This document shows positions 27,388-35,094 of a stretch of DNA of 64,000 nucleotides, one piece after another; within the stretch, counting starts at the first letter, position 1; each line of letters begins with the position of its first letter. Origin of the DNA: Proteus columbae (GTDB lineage Bacteria; Pseudomonadota; Gammaproteobacteria; Enterobacterales; Enterobacteriaceae); contig NZ_CP043925.1 of NCBI RefSeq assembly GCF_009914335.1, positions 2,914,001 through 2,978,000 of the forward strand, read 5' to 3'. The notes under the pieces were generated by a model. That model ran no database searches and had not been told where the DNA came from. It saw only the letters and a list, made by a program, of their open reading frames with translations. The translations under genes were made by a program, and so were the position numbers.

Positions 27388-27436
27388 AATCATCTAGATT
27401 GTTTTGAGTACAATAACTCAATGAAAAAGCCAGTAA

Positions 27437-28015
27437 TTACGCTTTTTTCACACCTTCAACAGAGATAATTAATTCTGCTTCTTGTGCTTTTGGTCCTAAA
27501 TCTGATTTAAAATTAAACTCTTTCAGATTAACTTTACCTGTTGCTTCAAAACCAGCACGGTAACCTTTCCAAGGATCAGTACCTTCGCCAATTAATTTTG
27601 CATTTAATGAAACAGGTTTAGTCACACCATTTAATGTTAAATTACCTGTTACTACATAGTTTTCGCCATCACGAGTAACTTGGGTTGAGACGAATCGAGC
27701 TTCAGGATATTTGCTTGCATTAAAAAAATCAGCGCTACGTAAGTGCTTATCACGTTCTGCGTGATTAGTATCTAAGCTTCCTGTTTTAATCACAACATCA
27801 ACTTTGTCTTTTGATGGATCTTCTTTATCGTAACTAAATGTACCATCGAAATCTTTAAAAGTGCCGTATAACCAGCTATAGCCTAAATGTTGGATACGGA
27901 ACTGTACAAATGCGTGTTGGCCTTGTTTATCAATAGCATAATCTGCTGCTAAAGCAGTACTTGCATTTAATAACAACGCACCTGCTGTTAAACCTAATAA
28001 AGCTTTCTTAAACAT
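27437..28015 (-). CDS. yceI: YceI-family periplasmic protein
   Basis: 192 residues with a signal peptide ([22 protein letters not shown], cleavage before ADYAID) and the YceI lipocalin-like beta-barrel that binds polyisoprenoids. Matching family blocks are [20 protein letters not shown] and [10 protein letters not shown]. The start at 28015 is chosen because GGAG precedes it by seven bases, whereas the upstream ATG at 28027 has none. It lies 33 bases after the cytochrome b561 gene, the same arrangement as yceJ-yceI in E. coli. Confidence 0.92.
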   Translation of the reverse strand: MFKKALLGLTAGALLLNASTALAADYAIDKQGQHAFVQFRIQHLGYSWLYGTFKDFDGTFSYDKEDPSKDKVDVVIKTGSLDTNHAERDKHLRSADFFNASKYPEARFVSTQVTRDGENYVVTGNLTLNGVTKPVSLNAKLIGEGTDPWKGYRAGFEATGKVNLKEFNFKSDLGPKAQEAELIISVEGVKKA

Positions 28016-28048
28016 TGTTATCTCCATAATTTCATTTTATAAGTTTAA

Positions 28049-28603
28049 TTATTTAGTCCGCATTCCTAGCATGCGTTTTAACGTGACATCTTTATCAATA
28101 AAGTGATGTTTTAAAGCACCAGCAGCATGTAATAGCGATAACAAAACCACTGCCCAGGCTAAATAAAGATGAATATCGCCCGCTAAATCCGCTTGTTCGG
28201 CTTCTCCTGTAAAAATGGCAGGCACAGAAAACCAATCAAATACAGATATAGCTTGTCCATCAGCGGTCGAAATTAAATAACCACTAATCAGAATAGAAAA
28301 TAAGATTAAATATAAAAGCATATGTGCAATATGAGCACTAATGCGTGTCAATTTACTGTAACTTGATAAAGCTTTAGGAGGCGGAGAGATCCAACGCCAT
28401 ATCACACGCACGATCAAAATAATAAATAAAAGAATACCAATGCTCTTATGTATTTCAGGTGCAGAATGATACCAGCTATCATAATACCCTAGCGTCACCA
28501 TCCACAGCCCTAAAGCAAACATACCATAGACAGTAAGCGCCGACCCCCAGTGTAAAAGGAGTGACAAGTGCCCATAGCGAGACGCATTATTTCGCCATTG
28601 CAT
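28049..28603 (-). CDS. yceJ: Cytochrome b561 (YceJ type)
   Basis: 184 residues, four transmembrane helices, and His residues in helix positions typical of b-type haem ligation (HWGSAL, EIHKSIG, HIAHMLLY, HAAGALKHHF). It carries electrons in the inner membrane. The partner is the downstream yceI product, as in other enterobacteria. The start ATG lies 33 bases upstream of the 'WRNNASRYG' block shared by family members. Confidence 0.88.
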   Translation of the reverse strand: MQWRNNASRYGHLSLLLHWGSALTVYGMFALGLWMVTLGYYDSWYHSAPEIHKSIGILLFIILIVRVIWRWISPPPKALSSYSKLTRISAHIAHMLLYLILFSILISGYLISTADGQAISVFDWFSVPAIFTGEAEQADLAGDIHLYLAWAVVLLSLLHAAGALKHHFIDKDVTLKRMLGMRTK

Positions 28604-28924
28604 AATAAAAATCCAATAGTTTCTAATTCATTAAAATAATGTTATCTAGTTTAGTGTATTGAGGATAAATTGTTAGTCCATAATTCAACAAATAATTTGC
28701 TTATCATTATCAATAATAATCAATAAGTAATAAGCTCTTATTAGTCACTCTGTTGATTATCTAATCAATGACATTGTTGGATCAGTTTTTTTCAAAATAA
28801 GATAGGTATATTGGCAGGTGTTTATATACATAACAAAAAACATAAAAATAGGAATAAAAAATAATAATCAAAAATAATATCAATACAACAATTGTCTAAC
28901 TATAAAAACAATTGTATCTTTCAC
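28604..28924. other. Intergenic region, yceJ promoter side
   Basis: AT-rich spacer. It should contain the promoter of yceJ-yceI. A stretch of repeated ATAAT/TTATT words (about 28,690-28,740) is the only pattern. No gene was seen. Confidence 0.35.
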
Positions 28925-29125
28925 TTATCCTAAATTAGAACTTATTAAGCAAAATACAATAATAATTAGAGGAACCGTAAAAAAAACGGATAACCAGCGC
29001 ATTTCGCGTACAACACCAAAAATAATACCAACAATACAAATAAAAAATATAACCGGCATCATTTCTGAGTAATGATCATGACAATAGTGCATTAATAAAT
29101 TAATCCACGAGTGATCGTTTTGCAT
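28925..29125 (-). CDS. Small two-span membrane protein, unknown
   Basis: 66 residues with two clear hydrophobic segments (MPVIFFICIVGIIFGVV and WLSVFFTVPLIIIVFCLI) separated by a short charged loop (REMR), and an N-terminal His/Asp/Asn-rich head. I do not recognise a family. The composition is convincingly that of a membrane peptide, but the ribosome-binding sequence upstream is weak and the surroundings are AT-rich. It may be real or a chance frame. Confidence 0.42.
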   Translation of the reverse strand: MQNDHSWINLLMHYCHDHYSEMMPVIFFICIVGIIFGVVREMRWLSVFFTVPLIIIVFCLISSNLG

Positions 29126-29620
29126 ATAAAAATTTCAACCAATGAAAATAAATTTTAATTAAGATAGTGATAAATTACTATCATTAACAAATAAAACAAG
29201 CGTCGTATTATAAATATCAATCATCGCGCACAAAGATATTAAAACACTTAACATTTCAAATAGAGATAACATTGATAATAAAAAATAATAATCTAAGCCA
29301 AATTTTCAACAAAATAAAACAAATAATGTCAAATAAAATAAAATCTTTCTAATGAAGTCAATATCATTATTAATATCACATTAGTTAATTTGAAATAATA
29401 ATTTCATTTAAACTCAAATAAAGAAAATTAATTTCGCAAGGTTATAATAAAATTAATAAAGAATAAATAAAATAGAGTTTTAAACATCGAATAATTACCT
29501 TTAGGTCATTAATTTACTTGAAATTAACTCTATATTTCATTTTAATTACTATTAGCTAAAAACATTCAAATGCCACGCAAAAAACACTACAATTACAATA
29601 GTATTTTTATTGAGGGTACT
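29126..29620. other. Very AT-rich intergenic region before the RpiR-type regulator
   Basis: About 490 bases of mostly A and T with many AATAA/TTATT words. The promoter of the regulator must be here, but no convincing hexamers, operator or RNA gene could be fixed. Confidence 0.4.
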
Positions 29621-30448
29621 ATGTCTACTGCAACAAATCTGAATGAACTACAGGAACAAGTTCGCTCCCGCTATAATGGATTAAGTAAAAGGCTACAGCA
29701 GGTTGCACATTATCTACTTGATAATAAAAACAGTGTGGCATTTGATACAATTGCGATCCTTGCAGATAAAGCAAATGTTCCTCCATCAACATTAATTCGT
29801 TTTGCCAACGCATTTCATTTCAATGGCTTCAATGAAATGAAACAATTATTTCAAAATCACTTGATGAATGAAATGGTAAATGAAAATGAAAATTTAACTT
29901 ATAAACAAAAATATAAAGAGGAGCCTCCTAATCTGAATGAGCCAGCCTATATTTTGCAAGAATTTGCACAAGCAAATAGCCATTCATTGCAACAATTGGC
30001 AAATCAGACTCACAGAGAAATGTTAAATAAAACATTACAGTTACTCGAACACGCTGACACAATTTATATTTGTGGCTTTCATCACTCATTCAGTGCTGCA
30101 AGTTATTTTTTTCATGCTCTCTCGCATATCCCTTGTGAGACTGTTTTTGTCAACAGTCTAGGCGGGATGTACAAAGAGCAATTAAGAAATATTACACATC
30201 GTGATGTGCTCTTTGGTATTCATTTCCATCCGTATTCAGATGAAATGCAAAAAATGTGTGAAATGGCAACTTACAAAGAAGCAAAACAGATTATTGTTAC
30301 TGATAGTCCAATTAGCCCATTAGCGAGTTTAAGCGATGTTTGTTTAACTGTTAAAGAAGCTCAAATAAAAACCTTTCGTTCTCAAACTTCAACAATGTGT
30401 CTGCTACAAGCAATCTCTGTCGCTTTTGCTTTTAGAAAAAAACATTAA
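29621..30448 (+). CDS. RpiR-family transcriptional regulator (HTH + SIS)
   Basis: 275 residues. The N-terminal RpiR helix-turn-helix (about 10-85, FDTIAILADKANVPPSTLIRFANAFHF) is followed by a sugar-phosphate-binding SIS domain (about 120-260). The start at 29621 is fixed by GAGGGTACT directly before it. An ATG at 29570 adds 17 residues of Lys/Asn-rich sequence without support. Regulators of this type sense phosphosugars and control nearby catabolic genes. No catabolic gene is adjacent here, so the target is unknown. Confidence 0.85.
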   Translation: MSTATNLNELQEQVRSRYNGLSKRLQQVAHYLLDNKNSVAFDTIAILADKANVPPSTLIRFANAFHFNGFNEMKQLFQNHLMNEMVNENENLTYKQKYKEEPPNLNEPAYILQEFAQANSHSLQQLANQTHREMLNKTLQLLEHADTIYICGFHHSFSAASYFFHALSHIPCETVFVNSLGGMYKEQLRNITHRDVLFGIHFHPYSDEMQKMCEMATYKEAKQIIVTDSPISPLASLSDVCLTVKEAQIKTFRSQTSTMCLLQAISVAFAFRKKH

Positions 30449-30463
30449 TAACTTTTTTATCCT

Positions 30464-30492
30464 AAACTGCATCTTAAGTAAGATGCAGTTTT
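30464..30492 (+). terminator. Terminator of the rpiR-type gene
   Basis: The stem AACTGCATCTTA / TAAGATGCAGTT is followed by TTTTATA. Confidence 0.85.
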
Positions 30493-30674
30493 TTATAAAA
30501 TAATTTTTTTAAATATTATTTAATGAACTATAACTATTGATCAAATATTAAATAGCTTAGTATTTTATTTAAAACTATTTTTAAGAGTAAATACAGAATG
30601 TTTTATTTGTGATGAGAAAAGTAATCATTTAGCATTAATTCATACCACTAAAGATCATTAAAGGATTAAATTAA

Positions 30675-31424
30675 ATGTTATTTAAAAAATTATTTTTAAT
30701 TGTTTTCTTATTTCCAAATTTCTCCTATTCAAACACAAACTTAATCAAAGAAAATAAAGAAGATCCAATAATCATTAATATCCCTAGTATTTCATTAGGC
30801 GATAAAAGTAATGCATCAGGTAACGGTTCAATTGCAATAGGAACAAATAGCCAAGCTAAAAATACACATTCAGTTGCTATTGGCGCTAATTCATTAGCAA
30901 CGGAAGAAAATACAGTATCATTTGGTAATATTGAAAATAAACACACTTCTAGATTAGTTAATGTTAGTGAGGGAAAAAATAATACTGATGCCGTTAACTT
31001 TGCTCAAGCTAAAAAGCTGGTTGATAAAAGTAAAATAGTAACAAATAATACCATCAATCAGCTAAAGAGAAGCCTTAGTACAGATATCAATAATCTAAAA
31101 ACCAATATGAATGATTTTGATAATTATTATAAAAAAAGACAGTCCGAAATCACAGACTCAATTGCAAATTTAGACAAAGAAATTATCGCGTTAGAAAAAA
31201 AAGTATTTGCTGGCATAGCTTCATCAGTTGCAATGACAAGCATTCCTTACCTTTCTCATCACACTTTAAGTGGCGGAATTGGCATCAGTAATTATCGAAC
31301 AGGCACAGCATTTGCTGGAGGTGTGCAATATAAACCAAATAACGATATTGCATTTCGATTAAACTCATCCATTAATAGTGAAAAAGAAATTATTATTGGC
31401 GGTGGATTAGCTTATGGTTGGTAA
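30675..31424 (+). CDS. Miniature YadA-like trimeric autotransporter adhesin
   Basis: 249 residues but with every element of a trimeric autotransporter. A signal peptide ends about residue 18. Head repeats follow of the GSIAIGTNSQAKNTHSVAIGANSLA type (about 52-85). Then come a neck (TSRLVNVSEGKNNTDAVNFAQ), a short coiled-coil stalk (about 115-175, ITDSIANLDKEIIALEKKV) and a C-terminal YadA anchor of about 70 residues ending in GGGLAYGW. Three copies would form one 12-strand outer-membrane barrel with a very short projecting head, so it would act only close to the cell surface. It has its own terminator. Confidence 0.88.
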   Translation: MLFKKLFLIVFLFPNFSYSNTNLIKENKEDPIIINIPSISLGDKSNASGNGSIAIGTNSQAKNTHSVAIGANSLATEENTVSFGNIENKHTSRLVNVSEGKNNTDAVNFAQAKKLVDKSKIVTNNTINQLKRSLSTDINNLKTNMNDFDNYYKKRQSEITDSIANLDKEIIALEKKVFAGIASSVAMTSIPYLSHHTLSGGIGISNYRTGTAFAGGVQYKPNNDIAFRLNSSINSEKEIIIGGGLAYGW

Positions 31425-31472
31425 ACAATTTTCTCTTCTATAATCAGATTATTAAAAAATAACTTTATAATT

Positions 31473-31512
31473 AAAGCAGTAATAATTTAAGTAATATTAC
31501 TGCTTCTTTATA
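31473..31512 (+). terminator. Terminator of the trimeric autotransporter gene
   Basis: The stem AAGCAGTAATA / TATTACTGCTT is followed by CTTTATAAAA. Confidence 0.7.
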
Positions 31513-31649
31513 AAAAAGAATTTCAATTGGCAATAAATCATCTAAAGAAAAATTGATAAGTTTAACTTTAGTATTTCTAACATATTTTTTGTAATATACA
31601 TTATTTTTTATATACTAGGATTATAAGCCAGAGCAAAAAGGAATAAAAA

Positions 31650-32141
31650 ATGAATTATATATTTCAAAAAATGACTGCTAAAGATATAAGTGCAGTAGCA
31701 CTATTATTACAGGCAAATTCTGAATCTCAACAAGGTGGATTATATGGTGAATATCCTCTAAATAAAGTTGAGGCGATGTATCAAAATAGCACTAACGCCA
31801 TTGTTGCACTTTACCAGGAAAATATTATTGCTGTTGTTTTTAGCTTTCCTATTACCTCTTTTTCGATCCCTCCAATTGCTCAAGCTATTAACCAACACTT
31901 TCCAGAAATAACACAAAACAATTGGTTTTACGGCCCCGTTTGTATTGATAAATCGCACCGAGGAAAGTCACTATTAAAAAAGCTCTACCAACAGATCTGT
32001 TCTTTACATGGCGGGCACCCTATCGCATTTGTTAATAGCGAAAATATTCGGTCACTAAAAGCACATCAAAAATTGGGCATGGAGGTCGTTAAAAACTTTG
32101 AGTTTAAAGGCACATCTTGGTGGATCATTAAAGGACAATGA
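31650..32141 (+). CDS. GNAT-family N-acetyltransferase
   Basis: 163 residues with the GNAT layout. An early helix-strand part comes first, and the acetyl-CoA-binding segment lies around 110-125 (GPVCIDKSHRGKSLLKKLYQQI, with the R/Q-x-x-G-x-G/S pattern). The C-terminal ENIRSLKAHQKLGMEVVKNF is typical of these enzymes. The start ATG is preceded by AAAGGAA. The substrate is unknown. The gene stands alone just upstream of the chondroitin island and has no evident link to it. Confidence 0.78.
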   Translation: MNYIFQKMTAKDISAVALLLQANSESQQGGLYGEYPLNKVEAMYQNSTNAIVALYQENIIAVVFSFPITSFSIPPIAQAINQHFPEITQNNWFYGPVCIDKSHRGKSLLKKLYQQICSLHGGHPIAFVNSENIRSLKAHQKLGMEVVKNFEFKGTSWWIIKGQ

Positions 32142-32467
32142 AAACAAACGAAAGAAAAAGACTTACACTTTCTGTTATCCTATTTTCCAGCTAAAAAGGG
32201 AGGCTTTTAGATATTTTTGCTACCGTCATCACAAAACAAATAATATCTATATAAATCAATATAATAAATAAAACAATAAAAAATTAATCTATTCTTAACA
32301 ATATTCCAACTCCTATTTTAGCTGTCAAATTGCTTACAATTTGACATCATTCTGTGATCTCCCTTTCAATTCTTGATCTTTCGTTAACTTACTTTTTGAT
32401 CTTATACAAAAGTATAAATAAGATAAAAGACACCAATTCGAAAGTAAACGTAAAATAGGAGGAAGCA
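32142..32467 (+). promoter_or_regulatory. Control region of the chondroitinase operon
   Basis: 326 bases without a gene. It holds an inverted repeat (TGTCAAATT, six bases, AATTTGACA, 32323-32346) and a half-match to a CRP site (TGTGATCTCC..., from 32353). An AgaR-like element CTTTCGTTAACTTAC lies at 32378-32392, with a second TTCGAAAGTAAACG at 32437-32450. A TATAAAT-like -10 candidate lies at 32412. The ribosome-binding TAGGAGG stands just before the ATG at 32468. The TTTCG elements resemble those by agaR and kbaY, which suggests shared control. Confidence 0.55.
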
Positions 32468-34027
32468 ATGACTGTTTCCCGCAGAACTTTTATCAAAGGA
32501 CTCGCAGCCAGCGGTGCGGCAATGTCTGTTTCTACCCCTGTTCTTGCTAATTCAGGGAGCTCTACGCCTAACAAACCAACGCGCCCAGAAAACGCGCCTA
32601 ATTTATTAATTGTTTTTCCTGATGAAATGCGTGCTCACGCTCTGCAGTTTATGGGGGAAGATCCTTCAATTACACCTAATCTTAATAAATTTGCGAAGCA
32701 AGCCAAAGTAATGACACAAATGGCATCAAACTATCCTTTGTGTTCTCCTTTTCGGGGCATGTTTATGACAGGACAATATCCTGTACGCAATGGCATTACA
32801 GGTAATGCTCATGATTACGGTGGAAAAGTGGGTATTGATTTATCGCCTTATGCAAAATGTTGGTCGGATGTTTTAAAATCTCTCGATTACAGCACAGGCT
32901 ATATTGGTAAATGGCACCTTGACGCACCTTACGAACCGTTTATTAAAAGTTACAACAATCCAATGGAAGGTCGTTATTGGAATGAATGGGCAGCACCAGA
33001 TAGACGTCATGGTTTTGATTTTTGGTATTCTTATGGCACTTATGATTTACATTTAAAACCAATGTATTGGGCAAACGATACCCCTCGTGATAAGCCAATT
33101 TACATTGATCAATGGGGACCTGAACATGAAGCTGATATGGCAATCAAGTTCCTCAAAAATGAAAACAATCAATTTAGAGATAATTCAAAACCATTTGCAT
33201 TAGTGGTTTCAATGAACCCTCCTCATTCACCTTATGATCAAGTACCGAAAAAGTACCTCGATGCTTATCAAGGTAAAACGTCAAAAGAGCTAAATACACG
33301 CCCAAATGTACAATGGGATACTGAATATCAAGAAGGTTATGGTCCTCAATATTTCAAAGAATATATGGCAATGGTCAACGGTGTTGATGAGCAATTTGGT
33401 CGCATCGTAGATGAATTAGAAAAACAAGGTCTTGCAGATAATACTCTCGTTGTTTTCTTCTCTGATCATGGCAGTTGCTTAGGGGCAAATGGACAAGCAA
33501 CAAAAAATAATCCTTATGAAGAATCTATGCGTGTTCCTATGATGTTTCGTTTACCGGGTAAAATTAAACCAGGCACTGACGATGCATTAATGTCAGCACC
33601 TGATATTTACCCAACTATCTTAGGACTACTTGGTTTATCGGAATGGATCCCTGATTCCGTAGAAGGTACTAATCTTGCAGATAGGGTAGTCACAGGCAAA
33701 GGCGACACAGCAAATTCTCAGCTTTATCTCTTTATTCCTTATGGTGAACCTTCATTCGGTAAACGAGGTGTCAGAACCAAAACTCATACTTTGGTTATAG
33801 ATAGACAAGATGGACAGCCATTAAAATATACTTTATATGACAATGTGAACGATCCATATCAAATGAAAAATATTGCCAAAGATAATATGCCTTTAATTGA
33901 GAAGTTAATTAAAGAAGAATTAACCCCTTGGTTGGAAAAAACAGGAGATTCTTGGCGCGCCACTGAATTTATTACGGCTACAACCAATAAATTAAATAAA
34001 ACAATATCAACATGTAAAGAAAAATAA
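32468..34027 (+). CDS. Tat-exported type I sulfatase, probable chondroitin sulfatase
   Basis: 519 residues. A twin-arginine signal (SRRTFIKGLAASGAAMS) is followed by an alkaline-phosphatase-fold sulfatase. The formylglycine site reads CSPFR (C92-R96), fitting CxPxR though Phe replaces the usual Ser. The metal-binding segments LIVFPDEMR and FFSDHGSCLG and the block YIGKWHLD are present. It would fold and be matured in the cytoplasm, then act in the periplasm on sulfated unsaturated disaccharides. It is first in the operon with porin, autotransporter and two lyases. P. vulgaris is known to make chondro-4- and chondro-6-sulfatases, but which one this is cannot be told. Confidence 0.88.
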   Translation: MTVSRRTFIKGLAASGAAMSVSTPVLANSGSSTPNKPTRPENAPNLLIVFPDEMRAHALQFMGEDPSITPNLNKFAKQAKVMTQMASNYPLCSPFRGMFMTGQYPVRNGITGNAHDYGGKVGIDLSPYAKCWSDVLKSLDYSTGYIGKWHLDAPYEPFIKSYNNPMEGRYWNEWAAPDRRHGFDFWYSYGTYDLHLKPMYWANDTPRDKPIYIDQWGPEHEADMAIKFLKNENNQFRDNSKPFALVVSMNPPHSPYDQVPKKYLDAYQGKTSKELNTRPNVQWDTEYQEGYGPQYFKEYMAMVNGVDEQFGRIVDELEKQGLADNTLVVFFSDHGSCLGANGQATKNNPYEESMRVPMMFRLPGKIKPGTDDALMSAPDIYPTILGLLGLSEWIPDSVEGTNLADRVVTGKGDTANSQLYLFIPYGEPSFGKRGVRTKTHTLVIDRQDGQPLKYTLYDNVNDPYQMKNIAKDNMPLIEKLIKEELTPWLEKTGDSWRATEFITATTNKLNKTISTCKEK

Positions 34028-34038
34028 TAAAAATATCT

Positions 34039-34058
34039 GCGCCATAATATTATGGCGC
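34039..34058 (+). other. Intercistronic palindrome after the first sulfatase gene
   Basis: A perfect 20-base palindrome with half-site GCGCCATAAT lies 12 bases after the sulfatase stop and is followed by TATATATAAA rather than a T-run. It may be a weak terminator or a processing/stability hairpin that sets the ratio of sulfatase to downstream proteins. Confidence 0.5.
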
Positions 34059-34173
34059 TATATATAAACCCAATTCGCTGATATAAAAAATCCTTTTAAT
34101 AAAACAAAGGGAAAGATGTCCTACACCTAAAAATTGACACAAATAAAAGCGAATAAAGAATTGGATATATACC

Positions 34174-35058
34174 ATGAACAAACTTCGTATTGCTCTTTTT
34201 TTACCTCTTCTTGGCTTAGGTTTAACTTCTTTTCATTCTCAAGCAGCTAATGTCAATGCCATGTTTTCGTGGGAAACAGCAGATTACGATACACCAAATA
34301 ACTATGCTGGTTATCGTGTAGATTTTAATATTAATCCTGATAAGTCTAACTGGTATTTCGATGTTGGTTTTCGTCAACGTGAGCATGACAATAAAAACCG
34401 TTATCAGCGTTATGATTTACAGGGTAGCTATCGTTTTAAATTAAATAATGGTTGGATCCAACCTGGTTTAAAAGTACGTCAAGATCTCACTAACTATGAT
34501 AATGGAAGTAGATTAACTATTGATTTCTATGAATCAAAAACCAATTACCAATTTCCAATCAATAAAAATTGGGCTTTAACGGGTAGCGTTTTATTTGGCT
34601 TACAAAAGAAAGAAGATAAACGTAGTAATGGTGTCACAAACACGGATTACTTAGGCTGGGAAATTGAACCTGGTCTACGCTATTTTGTCACTCCTAATAT
34701 TAATACAACCGTTGCTTATTTTGATGGTGGTAAGCAAGCTATTCGACACGAAGAATACGACACAAAAGAAACAAACCACAATCAGCAATTACGTATGTAT
34801 GTTAACTGGACAACACCGATAGGATTAATTGTTTCTCCATCAATGCGTAAATCTATTTTTGGAAAAATAGAAGATAGAACAAATAAAGGTGTTTATGTCG
34901 AAAAAGATATGACCCGTTATACCCTACAAATGGCTTATCAAATATCACCTCAATGGCGAGTCATGACGGAATATTATAATGAACGAGTTGAAAATAAAAA
35001 TGATGGTAGTAAATCAACTCAGGATTATTTCAAAGTTTCATTCCGAGCAACATTCTAA
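34174..35058 (+). CDS. Outer-membrane porin, OmpG/KdgM-like
   Basis: 294 residues. A signal peptide (about 1-24, FHSQA/ANVN) is followed by a monomeric beta-barrel built of alternating amphipathic strands (WYFDVGFRQREHDNKNRYQRYDLQGSYRF, LGWEIEPGLRYFV, LRMYVNWTTPIG). It ends in a terminal Phe (FKVSFRATF), as outer-membrane barrels do. Length and pattern fit OmpG and the oligogalacturonate porin KdgM. Its position between a chondroitin sulfatase and the lyases suggests uptake of chondroitin oligosaccharides or unsaturated disaccharides into the periplasm, which is inference. Confidence 0.82.
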   Translation: MNKLRIALFLPLLGLGLTSFHSQAANVNAMFSWETADYDTPNNYAGYRVDFNINPDKSNWYFDVGFRQREHDNKNRYQRYDLQGSYRFKLNNGWIQPGLKVRQDLTNYDNGSRLTIDFYESKTNYQFPINKNWALTGSVLFGLQKKEDKRSNGVTNTDYLGWEIEPGLRYFVTPNINTTVAYFDGGKQAIRHEEYDTKETNHNQQLRMYVNWTTPIGLIVSPSMRKSIFGKIEDRTNKGVYVEKDMTRYTLQMAYQISPQWRVMTEYYNERVENKNDGSKSTQDYFKVSFRATF

Positions 35059-35094
35059 TAATTAAAATCATATAATTGTTCATGGAGTTATATT

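Noticed and set aside
30464..30490. Sequence with TGCATCTTA/TAAGATGCA resembling an NsrR site
   Set aside because: The half-sites are in the inverted order for NsrR, and the stem is followed by T-runs directly after a gene, so it is a terminator.
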